A DNA stretch of 64,000 bases. Origin: Desmodus rotundus. Its lineage: Eukaryota; Chordata; Mammalia; Chiroptera; Phyllostomidae. Where the stretch lies: assembly GCF_022682495.2 (NCBI RefSeq), contig NC_071388.1, forward strand, positions 14,061,171-14,125,170, in the 5' to 3' direction. The notes beneath the pieces were generated by a model. That model searched no databases. It saw only the letters and a list, made by a program, of their open reading frames with translations, and was not told the DNA's origin. The translations under genes were made by a program, and so were the position numbers. Within the stretch, counting starts at the first letter, position 1. Each line of letters opens with the position of its first letter. Positions 12,700-24,900 of the stretch are shown here, piece after piece.

Positions 12700-15600
12700 T
12701 TTTTTTTTGTCATTTGGAGAATTTATTCAGTGACATCTATAAAAGTCTTTGGAAAAGTTTAAGTGGAATGAAACATAGGTTTTAAACCATAGATATACTA
12801 TATTGATTGTAGTCAAAATATTATTTCTACTTTCAAGTAAATGTATATAAATTACAGGTTAACACATACGTTCACTTCTAGTTTTATTCTAAAACAGGTG
12901 CTTATAGCGTGACTAGAACAGTGGTTGGGAAACACAGGATTATCAGAAGAGTGACATCATTAAAGCAGAGAGAAAACTTCGTATTCGAAGAGACTCCCAC
13001 CCAATGGACAAGTAGCCATGAAAACAAAAACGAATAACATTGTCTGTCTAAATGAAAGTCAAACTTCTTGCATGCCGTACTTCTCTTGGAACTTTCTAAT
13101 GCAAATAACAAACCAAAATATTTTTTTTACAAATAATGTGTTTTCTTGTATTTCATTCTGTTACATATTTCATATTTTCCCACAGAATCACTTCCAAAAA
13201 TATTTCATTTTTGTTCAAATTTATACAGTATCCTAATTGGCCAAGTTACTTAATTCTCTGTGGATGTGATTTCACAGTCTATTACTCTATATGGTTCCTG
13301 CAAGAAAGATGACATAAATCAATTGGGTTATTGGAAAATAGTTTAACAAATGAAAGTATGAGATTTATTATACCAAAAACATTATGGCGGTTCGCCGGGG
13401 CTAGTAACTGCAAAATTCCATTACTTCCATAAAGTGAAGAGGACAAAAACCAGAAGCCACTACTGAATTTGGAAGGTGAGAGTGTAGTGGAGAGGCCCTG
13501 GCTGACAGGGGCCGAGGTGCAGAGAGTGAATAGCAAGAGAAAACAGAAGATAAAGTGGAGCCACTCTGCAGGAAAGTGAGCAATCAGTCATTCTATCAAC
13601 TCAATTACATTTCAGCTTTATCTGAACCCTAACCCACCTAATCCTATCATGAGGATCTTTATTCACTCTCAATCAACAAAATTAGCATTGATAAAATAAA
13701 TTTTTAAGGAATTTATTGCTTTCCCTTCTCACAGTAACCTTGTTGTCTTATTCCCAGCACTCTGCCAAGGTCATGTCAGTATTCCGCTTCCAGAACATTG
13801 TGCGTGTAGAGATGGATATACACACAAACACATTTACATAGAGTTTTTGATGACTTCTTCAGATTTAATTAACTATAAACTACAACTACCTATTTGCGTC
13901 TTTGTAAAATTACAAAGTGTCTGTGTCTGTAGAGTTATGGGTAATAAATTACAACTTTGGAATTGTGAGTAAATAGTATTTGTTTTTGTATACTTCATTG
14001 CATTTTCCATTTTATTCAATCTAAAATTCCCCTGCTTTTTGAAATTCATACAATTTTATGCTTGTTAAGCTTTTTCATTGTCAGAAATTTAAGGCAAATG
14101 CTCAGTTTTACTCAGCAATGTAAACAACACATAGAGAGCAGTAAAAAGACCATAAAGCATTTGCAAAACACTGCATCCTTATATCATATGCTATGTCATC
14201 ACACAGCAACGAAATAACCTTTAGAATACAACATACACTTTGCATCTAGTTGGTCTCTTCACAAAAGAGACAAATTCAATTGTCTCCCTTCCATTGTCTC
14301 TGCTTTATAAAATCTTTTATTTCTTAGCCCCCAACAAACTAAAAACAATTAGCTGTTCATCTAGATCATACTTCATGAATTTTGCTGCATCTCTGCCTTT
14401 TTATGGAATTCCATTTTATTTACTATTTTCTCTGTTCATGATCCCAAAGAGGAGTGGGTTACAGAGAGCTCTGGAACTATACTCACTCTTCAGAGCTTAC
14501 TAGCCTTCTGATATGATTTTGCATCAGATATCTGTCTCCATTAGTTATTGAGAGGGACATGCTGTTACAATTATAAGAAATCAGAGGACGCATCTACCAC
14601 TGAGAAAAGAGAGGTTGATAGATCCCTCCCCCAAATTTAATGAATTGTGACCATACTTTGAAGATGCAGGTGTTCATCCATCACTGGGCGTGTGGAGAGA
14701 AGACAGAAAGTACACCAAAGGCTAACGTGAGTCAGCTCTACAGATTAGGGAGTCTCAGCGACAGGTTTTCGGTTGTCCATTTTCTTCTCCGACATACTGC
14801 CTTGAGTAACAACCCCCTTATCACTTTGAAGCAAAGAACATACCAATATCTCAATGCCAGCCTTTCCCCATCGGAACCAGCTAGGCAACATTATAAGCCC
14901 TTAAACGCTGCTAGTAGATATTGAGGAAATATCAAGTGACCATTCTTGTTAATTTTGTTAAAGAATTGAAGTGCGGTGCATCTGTGTGAATTTGTGTGTG
15001 TGTTAGAGGACAGTGGTTGATTTGTTCTCCTTAAATATTCAAACTTCCAAATTCTGTAGCATGTTTATAGCACTGTCTTAAAAAGCAAAACATCCTTATA
15101 TCTTTAAGATGCCCCTGGATTGAATACATAAATGGCCCATAGTAAATGAGATTTTCCATCCTTCATCCGTGTCCTTTCAGCCAAACACATGTATTTTAGG
15201 ACAACAGAGTCAGTGCAAATAGTAAAGCATTTCCTCTTAGATAAAAATTGTTTAAATAAAAATTATTTTCTGCACATTCCTCATGTTATCTCCTCACATT
15301 ATATGAAAATGGTCTTCAGTTTTAAGGACCTAACCAAGAATAATTTTAAATATAAAAGGTTTGCAATAAAAAATAACTTGTCAATACATTTGTAAGTCTT
15401 TATAAAAAAGAAAGTAAAGTTAGTGAATAAATGAAATGCAAATATGAAAAAGTGTTAAGTAATCTTAGAATTTACCAATGTGGCTAAGAATATAAACCAT
15501 CTCATACATTTACATCTTTAAAATAAAGGGGAACAAAATGAAAAGCAGTCATGAGAAACAGCATATGGCACAAATATCATTCACACTATGAAAACTGGCT

Positions 15601-16310
15601 TGCTAAATGCAATAATAATTGCTTGGTAATACTTTATGTGTATTAGAAGGCTGATAAAGTATTGAAATTTACACCTGTAATCCAATTGCTTCTATGCTTT
15701 TTGGATCAGAGATTCTTTACACCTACTTGCTCTCTCTCTCTCTCTCTCTCTTTTTTTTTTTTTACAAAACAGAAAACAATATTCTTACTGAGCTTTATTT
15801 CAAAATGTGAAAGTTCACCTAATAAGAATAAGGTGTAGGATAGTTTGTCCTGTATGGATGTAGCAATCTTAAATACTCCAAATAAAAATATACATTCTAA
15901 TCAGCATAAGTTTTGAAGATACAAAACTATTAAGTAAATATAAATTGAAACCTGGGGATACAAATTCAAATATGTGAAAAGCCTTAAAATTATTTTATTT
16001 TTAAAAATGGCAAAATCATTTGATTATGTTCCTTATTTCGATTTCTCCAAGTGCTCATCCGTAATGTTTATGTGTTAACTGTTCTTCCATTACACCCTTT
16101 TCTGATTATCTTATTTGGCTTGTATACTTTTTTCCCCACTCAATTTAATTTTAATTTAGTTTAGCAATTTTTTTGTTTGAGAAAGCTAAAAATGTATGTA
16201 ATTAAACAAATTCTAACATTACAAAATAGTTCCTTAAGCAATTTTAGGATTTACTTAAAGAAGCAACCATCTGCTTGGAACGTTCTCATAGATCAAGCTT
16301 TTATTTGCTT
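12700..16310. other. AT-rich sequence, no gene seen
   Basis: Short frames only (under 95 codons). A CT/poly(T) tract lies near 15.73 kb. No family could be named for the rest. Confidence 0.55.
15730..15763. repeat. (CT)n followed by poly(T)
   Basis: About 11 CT units run directly into 12 T residues. The layout resembles the inverted tail end of a SINE, but the tRNA-related part is not visible, so it is listed as simple repeat only. Confidence 0.85.
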
Positions 16311-16319
16311 TAAGTCTCT

Positions 16320-16485
16320 GTTCATTGTTGAACCACCTCATCTAAAGTAGCCCCCCACCATCACTCTGCCCTTCTTATATGCATCATTCTTCTTTATAGT
16401 GCTCTGTCACTGGAAGCAGTAATACCTATATCACCATATTAGTGTTTGTCTCAAAACTAGAAGGTCAGCTCCATGAGATCAAGAC
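16320..16485 (+). repeat. LINE L2 3' end
   Basis: Sense L2 3' end: 'ccacctcatctaaagtagcc', 'ccaccatcactctgccc', 'cttctttatagtgctctg', then 'aaggtcagctccatgaga'. The order and spacing match the well-known L2 3' UTR. Confidence 0.75.
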
Positions 16486-16514
16486 ATCAAAACCGTGAAG
16501 GGTCCGAGAATTTA

Positions 16515-16632
16515 CTTTACTTGGAAGCTGGTCAGTCTTTGTGCCACAGGCTTACGGATGCTAGCAGAAAACATAACTCAAGGGTCAGATACAACGGCAT
16601 TTTTACTCATGAAAGACGAGGTAGCTTAAGTT
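16515..16632 (-). repeat. LTR-like fragment shared with 27.6 kb
   Basis: 'ttacttggaagctgg ... cttacggatgctagcag ... gggtcagatacaacgg ... tttttactcatg' aligns with 27605-27715 over about 100 bp with scattered mismatches. The TTTATT-like spot in antisense suggests an inverted LTR poly(A) region. Family unknown. Confidence 0.4.
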
Positions 16633-16669
16633 TCATGCTAAAAATGTATTCACACAGTTTTTAAGTTTT

Positions 16670-17980
16670 TAAATCTTCCAGGCTCCCAGAGTTCACTGGG
16701 TTTCTGACTTCTCCATTCCCAAATGTGTAGAGAATTTATTATTTTAGCCCTTCGAAAGCTCTCTTACTTACCAAATTCCCAGTTAAAGTTCCTTTTCCAT
16801 AAACCTAGTAAAAAATTCTACATAGTTTCCAGTCTTATTTTATGAAGTTGCTATTTTTCATGTGTCACTTTCAAGTTGTTGATTGCCTTTGGGAGTTTTC
16901 AAATTTGTTAAAATTGTTGTTTAAAATTTTTAAAATTGATTAACATTCTCCAAGCTGCATTTACAGAGTCTTAAATTTGTTACATGAGCTACCTTGGCTA
17001 TGACAAAAACTGTGTCCCAAATCATAGCATTACTTTTAGTTTTCTCAAATTTATGTTTTAGAGCTTGTTAATAATCATATGTCACCAGATTAATTTGCAA
17101 ATACACTGAACATATTTAGCAAAAACTTTTTTGTAAAGCTTATATACTCATATTCAGGGATTGACATGCCAAATATGGTCATATGGAGCCATATTTATCA
17201 ACATTAGCCTTAGCGACTCTTTACCTGATGTAAGTCTTTTCGTTGTTGTTGTTAAGAACTTAATGGGCAATGCTTTGTAACTTAAAAAAAAATAAATTAT
17301 TTAGTTTCTTTGAGATAAGATGCCCCTGGCACGATACTGATTAGGAGATCTAAAATGGATGGTTTTCATTGACATCCACATTTTCAAATATATTAAAATC
17401 CAACCATTTTCTTTTAGATCTTCTGGAATTATTATCTTTCTAGTACATAAAAAGTTAACTGCCATTTGTACTGTGAACTAATAATTTTGTTTAATTATCC
17501 AGTAAAGATGATGTGTCCTAGTTTATCACTTATAGATCTTTTCTTACTAAGGATGATTAACAGCCTGTTGTGATGTCAGTATGAAAGCCAGGATAAAATT
17601 AAATAGAAGAGATAAAGGATTTCAATGCCAAAGACAGCTATTTGTAGTCACTTTTTCTGAAAACTGGAATTAATTTTGCATACCTCAAAAACTGATGAGG
17701 CTTTCTCAAGGCATATGTTACAACTTAATTCAAAGTTGTTGTTGTTGTTTTTTAAAGATTCATGCATTTATTATAGTTGAAAATATAATTTTAAACAGTA
17801 TTAAGTATATTATAAATATATATTTAATAACTGAAATTATATATATATTGAGTAAATAGATTTTAACTTGAAGCAAATATCATTACACTTTTGAGCAATA
17901 ATAATATATTTTCTGATGCCTAATTATTTTGTCTATTGTAGCTGGTACACTATGTCTACCTTTCAACCTAATGATTATAA
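16670..17980. other. AT-rich sequence, no gene seen
   Basis: No frames or repeats of note; GTT triplet runs at 17.24 and 17.74 kb. Confidence 0.55.
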
Positions 17981-17984
17981 AGGT

Positions 17985-18200
17985 GCACTAAAAGACAAAA
18001 ACATAGTTTGAAGAGCCTGAATAAGTATCGGAACCCAAATCATATATGGAAAAAATATTGGAATTATCAGACCAGGAATTTAAAAAGTATATGATTGATA
18101 GGCTAAGTGATTTAATGGAAAAGTAAACAACACGCCTGAACAGATGGATAGTATAAGGAGCAACATGGCAACTTAAGGAAGATCCCTGAGGGACGCAGCA
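17985..18200 (+). mobile_element. L1M relic, ORF1 region
   Basis: 'attggaattatcagaccagg', 'tttaaaaagtatatgattg', 'ggaaaagtaaacaacacgcc' and 'gaacagatggatagtataag' follow the ORF1 coding stretch of old mammalian L1 in order. No open frame remains. A dead fragment of an L1M-age element. Confidence 0.65.
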
Positions 18201-21115
18201 TTGCTAAAACCTGTTGTCAATTTATTTGTATCCATTTGTTAAAGTTGTCCTCATTTTCTTAAGTTTTGTGTATTGCTTTAAAATTATACATCCCTCTTGT
18301 AAACTTGTAGCATCCACATGGAATATGAAAATAGAAAGTCTGCATAGTTGAAAATAAAAGTAATCTTGAAAAATGTTTGCATGTCTAAAGTGTCAAATTT
18401 TTAATGTCTTACTATCTTATTAGGTAAATGGAATTAAAACTAAATAGTCTAGAAACTACCTAACAGAATTTCTACATGTAAAATACTTTATTATATATTA
18501 ATATCCTGAGAAGTAAGCCTCCACAGGAAAAAAATAAGAGAAATTTGATAAATAACTAATTCATGCTTATATTTATTTATTGAGTATGCCTTGTGATATG
18601 TTAAGTATTAATGACATGAAGAAGCCTAAAATTAAAATTCCACCAGGTTTACTACAATTTTGAGGGTTAAAGAAACAAACAAAAACAAGTTCATTAAAAT
18701 TTGGGGAATTCTAAAATTATGACAATTCTTTATTGCCATAAAAATGCTTAATAGGGACATTTAATCCACTTAATCAAAATGAGTGGAACTAGCTGGCGGT
18801 CAGTAATTATATCCTGGAAAAATGATATACAATTGAGATACCAAGAATAAGTAGTAATCAAAAGGTTTTGGTTTTGGCGACACTGTAGCAGGTGACTGAG
18901 GTTAAACACCACAGAGCAGAGAGATGGTAAAAGGTGGATATGCCCATGCAGAAGAAGGGACCTGTTGCTAAATAACAGAGTGTCATTTTGGGTTGTGCAG
19001 GATTCCAGAAACGACAAAAGTCCACACCTCAGAGTTGAGCATAAATATGATTTACAGACTCTGCAGTACTGGAAGGAGGCCTGTAAGGTTAAAAAAAGGG
19101 GGGGGGCAGTGACCTTTCTTTTTGCAAAGCCCCTAAATGGAGAGGTCATTCAAGGTAAGTACTTTCTGTGTCCTGTAAACATGCCCCACACATGCATTGA
19201 GAGCGGTGTCACAATTTCATTTCTGGTCTCACGTTTGCCTTTCCCGTTGAAATCTCTTGGAATTGTAATCTCCAGACTGTATCCCGGGTAGATCTTCAAA
19301 ATTAAGCTGTACCTGAAAAGTGAGTGAACAAGCCACCTCAGCTTACATTTTATCAAAGAAATCATAAAATAAAGCAAAAAGCTCAAAAGAATTACAATGT
19401 GCTACCTATTTTGCCTGTTTTTTCCCCCTTTGGATATAGGACCAAAGGCTTGTGCAAATAATTATGAGGATGAGTATGGATTGCCAGGGGATTAGAGCCA
19501 ATGCTAAATAAAACTATACCTTGGACCACTTTGGCATTCTTGGTTTTTCCTATAGGATTTCAGATTATGGCAAAATGATTCCCGGTATTTCACAAATAAA
19601 ATAGGTGCTTCATGTCCAGAATTGTCAGGCACAAGATTTCCTTTAATAAGTGGTTTAAATTAACTCAATTTTTGTGGATCGTTGTACCTTAAAACACCAA
19701 AGGAATCTTTTTTGGGGGTGGGGGGGAACTGACCTGGAGACTGGATTGTTCGTTTTTCATACCTGTGCCCATAAGTATCCACCTCTTGAGTGTGTGTTGC
19801 ATTAGAGGAAAAATCCCCTGGTCTTTGAGTGGAGCGAAGGTAATTAGTTCAGCTGCAGCAAATTTTTTAAATTTACTTTTAAAAGTAATAAAGCTTGAAC
19901 TGAAAAAGGTAAGGCTTGAATTAGAAGACTACTCTTGTATGCTTTGATTGTGATGATATTACATGTTCATGTGGGGTTGTCAACATTTTCATTTATGGTT
20001 GAGTTATGTTTTGTTTGTTAAATATCCATAATGTTTCTTATTTTTATATTTGAAAAAATACATAAAATAGGATTAGTTAAATAATAAGATTATTGAAAAC
20101 AAAACTATGTGTTCATTACTGTATTTGTGAAAACCTACCAGTTTACTGAGTTCTGGGATTCAAGCCAGGACAATATTCAAATAATGTTCCTTTCCTATTG
20201 TGATGATTGTTATTCAATTAATTTTTCAATGCTGTCATCTCCTGGTTTTAATAGTAAGAATTCCCTTATTTACTTGGCATTGTACATAGAGATGTTTAGA
20301 ATGTTCTCAGAAAGTAAATTCTAGTCAGAAAAGCAATTTTTAAACTTAGAAATTAATTTTACCTTATGATTTTGAGTCACCACTGAAATTAGGGTTCAAC
20401 AGAATAGTAGTCAAGATTAAAGAACAAAAGCAAAACTATGTACAAGACTCAATTTTGTACCACTTTTTATAATTTATAGGCTCTTTAATGTACCTTTTGC
20501 ATTTATTATCTAGATTAAGTGTAGGTAATGAAATATGATATTTAGAATTCCTTATAACAAGTACAAGTTCAATGAATATTTTATATGCAGCCCGTTTAGC
20601 AACTAGGACCAATGTTTACAGCCTTAAATTAGTTGAAAGTTTTTCTCTTTTTGATTTATAATAGCTGTGTTAAATGTTTACATGTTGATCAGTATGCATC
20701 TAATCAGAAGTCTACATGATTGTCCTCATTTAGTTGTAACATGAATAAATAATAAGATCACAAATAGTTGACATCGTTATTCTGAAGTCTTAACATCCCT
20801 TCAGTGATCTAGGGCATTTTAGAGAATGGCAGCGCAATAAATAAAGGGTAGCTCAAGCTCCCTTCTCTTTTAGTATTCTTTTTGTATATAACAGGTTAAT
20901 CATATCTCCTTCTCCATAGAATTTAAATATTAAAATACATAATAAAATTTCTTAGAATAGTCCTAATGCATAGACATAATTCTTGCTATTAGTATTACTG
21001 GTTACACAAATGTGAACATAATTCTTCCTCTCTGACTACAAAATTTTAATCTAAAAAATTAGAGAATAAAATAAATAGGAACAGATCAGCTATGATATTA
21101 TGATTTATTATAATG
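18201..21115. other. mostly unique sequence, no gene established
   Basis: The longest frames are 133 codons (minus, 18748-19149) and 108 codons (plus, 18965-19291). They overlap each other and show no domain I recognise. A strong 5' splice-like motif (CAAG|GTAAGT) lies at 19151-19160, but with no supporting acceptor or coding evidence. Confidence 0.5.
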
Positions 21116-21117
21116 CA

Positions 21118-21148
21118 GACAACTGTAATTGAATAACAATAAAAAAGA
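21118..21148 (+). mobile_element. 30-bp LINE-1 tail fragment
   Basis: 'caactgtaattgaataac' followed by 'aataaaaaag' matches the extreme 3' end of the L1 tail also seen inverted at 35.83 kb. Too short to date; target duplication not identified. Confidence 0.6.
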
Positions 21149-21159
21149 ATATCTATATG

Positions 21160-21955
21160 TTATATAATCTTTGAACTTTTTTCTGGTACAAAGCTCCTAA
21201 AACCCTTGGAATTACCTAAGTGTGAGAAAAACAAAGGTGTCTTTTGTTACGTTAATGAGGTGAACTCTGGGAGGCACCTAAGAATGGCAGCTGGTTGTCA
21301 GTGGAACCGAACACATTATTGGATGTTTGGAACTTTCAACCCCACACTCTCCGACCTCTGTCTGCCCAGGAGCCGAAGATTGAGTTTAAATGCCAATGGC
21401 CAATGATTTAATTAATCAGCCTATGTAATGTCGCCTCCATAAAACCCCAAAAGAACAGCGTTTACAGAGATTCCAGATTGGTGAACGGGTGCAGATGCTG
21501 AGACACTGAAGCCCTAGAGAAGGCTCAGGAGCTCTGTGCTCTTTCTCATACTTTGCCCTGTGCATCTCTTCCTTCTGGCTCTTTCTGAGTTATATCCTTG
21601 TATAAGAAACTGGTAATCTACTTAGTTCCCCAGTTTCCTGAGTTCTGTGAGCTGCTTTGGCAAATTAATGAACCCTCGGGAAGTCATGGGAACCTCTGTA
21701 GGTCAGAAGTACAAGTAACAGGTAATAACCTGGACTTGAGACTGACACCTGAAGTCCGATGAGAGGTTGTTGGGACATTTGATCTAACCATTCAGTCAGA
21801 ACATCTGAAGCTTGGGGGTGGAGTTGTCTTTGAACTCTTTACCTGTGGAATCTGATACTATAGACAGTGTCCCAACTGAACTGAATTGTACGAACCCAGC
21901 TGGGTGTGTGGGAAGCCCTCCGTCTATACCCAGACTTTAGAAACTGGATCCAGGA
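21160..21955 (+). repeat. solo LTR of an old endogenous retrovirus
   Basis: A LTR-like unit of about 800 bp in sense orientation: 'agctcctaaaacccttgg' near the start, 'gttaatgaggtgaactctgg', 'ccataaaaccccaaaagaac' (possible TATA region near 21438), 'gagttatatccttgtataag', 'gagttctgtgagctgc', and an end rich in 'acccagctgggtg'. The segments occur in the same order in 63545-64000. I remember this as a common mammalian LTR of ERVL/MaLR age but cannot name the subfamily. No retroviral coding sequence is present. Confidence 0.65.
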
Positions 21956-21959
21956 ACCC

Positions 21960-24900
21960 AAAAGAAGAGATACATTTTATTTTTAAACTATAGTTTCTCT
22001 ATTATTATTTCAGAATTGTATGGAATTAGCCTCCTACTTTATCTGATTTTCCTTATGTTAGTTCCTCTTCACAGTATTGTATTTAATAGCCTTATCCAAT
22101 GCATAGTTCCTACTATTTTTTTCCTCTCTCTTTCCACTAAATGCCCTAACTTTATAACTTATGAAGCTTAGATTTCGGGCCCACCACTTTAATAATAACC
22201 TCGCCTCTACTCATGAATCATGTGAACATTCTCATTTTATCAAAGTAGTGAAAATGCAGGCTAAAACACATTCTCTGCTTTTTCATCGCTTCTCATCTTG
22301 CAGACATGAGACACCGAGGAACAGCAAAAAATAACCATTATGAATGACCTCATTTAAATTTCATGACCACTAACCTTTAGTAGGTCCTTACTGTTGCAGG
22401 GAATTCTGTATTTCTCTAGACTAGTCAGTCTTCCACTACCTAGAAAGAATATTTAATGTCTTTTCTTTCTTCAAACTTCTGACATGTGGTACTGTCTTCA
22501 GATACATTGAAAAGTTTAAAGGATTCAGTGATTTCAAAGTAGTTGAGAGGGGAAAGAGTGCATACTCTAGGCTGGGTTGCCAGAAATGGCTCCCAGGACA
22601 ACCCATGATAGACTGTTTGGTAGGAACATAACGTTCAATTCCTCATCTGGAACTGCTGCAATCAGGAGGCTTCTGCCACCTCTGCTTGGGCCAATGATAT
22701 TATTTTTACCCGGAAGCAAAGAATTTGATGAGCGGCATTTGTTAATCACAGAAAACCTGAAGTTTTCATGGTTTTTCACGGCAGCACAAGCAGTCATTAA
22801 GCTTTAGGCAGATGATTTCCTCTTCACTTCACCTTTCCAAATTTATTTCAAGTCTATCCAATGAATAGACCCACATTTGAATTCATAGTCCTAGCCCTTT
22901 TCCCCTTTCTCTAGCCCCATGTCCCTTCTCGTGCTGAATGATTTGCTGTGTGCCTTAATTTGTGTCACCCAATGCCTAGAATGGTATTCAGGCATTCAGA
23001 ATCTCAGGTATTCTCAATACCCGAGACCTCCCTCGTTTTCTGCCCTCACTGTATTCTTATTACTTGCTCTCTGCTTCCCTTGTTCGCAGTAGTGCAGAAG
23101 AACACAGGCAGGATATACGGAGAAATTCATTCTTTATATTGCGAAGTTTTACCAATGAAAAACCAGGTAGCTTCATCCTCCTGGATCGTACCTTCTGATT
23201 TTCACCAAACTTGAATTGCGTGGAAAGTATGTTATCAATATTTTTTCCTCTTTCCTCACACATACATAGTTCTTTTTGGTTCTTTGTATCCACCTGTGCT
23301 CATGTACAGTTGTGGTATCTAACAAAATCCAAAGTTGATAGAATCGTCTTCTATGAACAGTAGAATTCCTCCTTTCTTCCTGTCCTTTGTCATAAACCTC
23401 AAGTGATGGTTTCACTTGAAGGTTTTCACTTTGTCTAAACCTCAAGACAATTTTCCCAAGTACTTAGGTGTGCCACCGCCGTGCTGTTCCTGGACTTATC
23501 TGCACCCCACATGCTGTGCTACTTGAGATGCAAATTTGGTTGGCATCCAGATGGTGGGTGACCTACTTATTAATCTTATCCCTGACTTTACCAGGCCATG
23601 TTGGGTTCCAATTGTGCCAATCCATGTCCTCTGGGAAACCAACTCCAGGACAGAATTAGAAGAGCAAATGATTTAAACAGGGAAATGACAATGAGTTTCA
23701 AAGGAAAGGGAGTGCAAATGTGTTCACATCAAGCCTATAATATGATTCTGATATTGGAAAGAGAGAGGTGGAAGACTGAGTAGGAATTCTTACTGTGGCT
23801 TTGAAGAGGCCAAGAGCAGAGAGCCCCATTAGAAGTTTCCCACATTGGGCAAAGTATTCCAGGTCTAACACTCTTGCTGTGCCCAGGCATTTGCTAATGG
23901 TATTCCCATTGTTTAACAGTGTGTTCTTTACACGAACACTATAGAAAACTCCCAAAGCACAGCAACAAAAGCACTCGGAAGGTGTTCTCTTGAAGGGGGA
24001 CCTAAGCAACATGCCTCCGTGGCTGTTGCAGCATTGATGATATATTATTTTCTCCTTGGGCCTTTCATAACAAAGTTTTAAACCTTTGATCCAACAGTTA
24101 TTAAAATATCGCTGCTGTTCAGATATTTCTAATTATAAACCTCTTCACTGCAGATTTTGTGTTTCCTGAGAGCAGGCACGGTTTCGTTTCTAACCGTGCT
24201 CTCTCCACTGCACATGTAAATACCTACGTAACAAATTGCATGTACTTCAGATAATTGCCTATTGGTGGAAGGATGGGAGGAAGGAAAGAACATTAAAGGA
24301 AAAAAAAAGAAATAAGAAAGTAAAAGAGAAAAAAAAGTCAAGAATGTACATTAATATGTTTTAAAGAAGTCATAATTTACCTTGAGAGATAACAAAGCCT
24401 TTTATTGTATTTCCTATTTGGTAATGGGCTTCAGACAAATGATATATAGAATCACATAGGGCAGCATCTCCAGAAATTACTGGACATTTGGATGAATGAC
24501 GTAATGGCACCAATGGAAGCACAATCAAGTCTATGACATCAGAGGAGCTCCCCAATCAGAAGGCTCAGGTTCAGTCCTGAATGAAATGAGGAAGCCTGAG
24601 GGGCTGCTGGCAGCTTTCCTGTGTATATTTTTGTGACTAGAGTGTGGGGCTGGGATGAGGTTTTGAGAGGCCTAGAGTTTGACTTTGCCTACTTTGAATT
24701 TGCCTGCTAACACCATGGGAAGAAATTGGGCTTTCTTATTGGCCTCCCCATATATGGTGGCAAAAAAAAGAGAAGGGGCTGTTTTCCTCCCTTGGCATCT
24801 CTGTGGTATTTTCTCAGGAGTTTGTCAGATAAGCCAAGCCTCCCTGCATTCCCATCTGTCTCTCCCATCTGAGGGTACAGGTTTGCCTTGTGCCCTCCTC

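Noticed and set aside
22567..22807. Pair of 76-codon frames on opposite strands covering the same bases
   Set aside because: Mirror-image frames with no family resemblance, consistent with chance low stop density.
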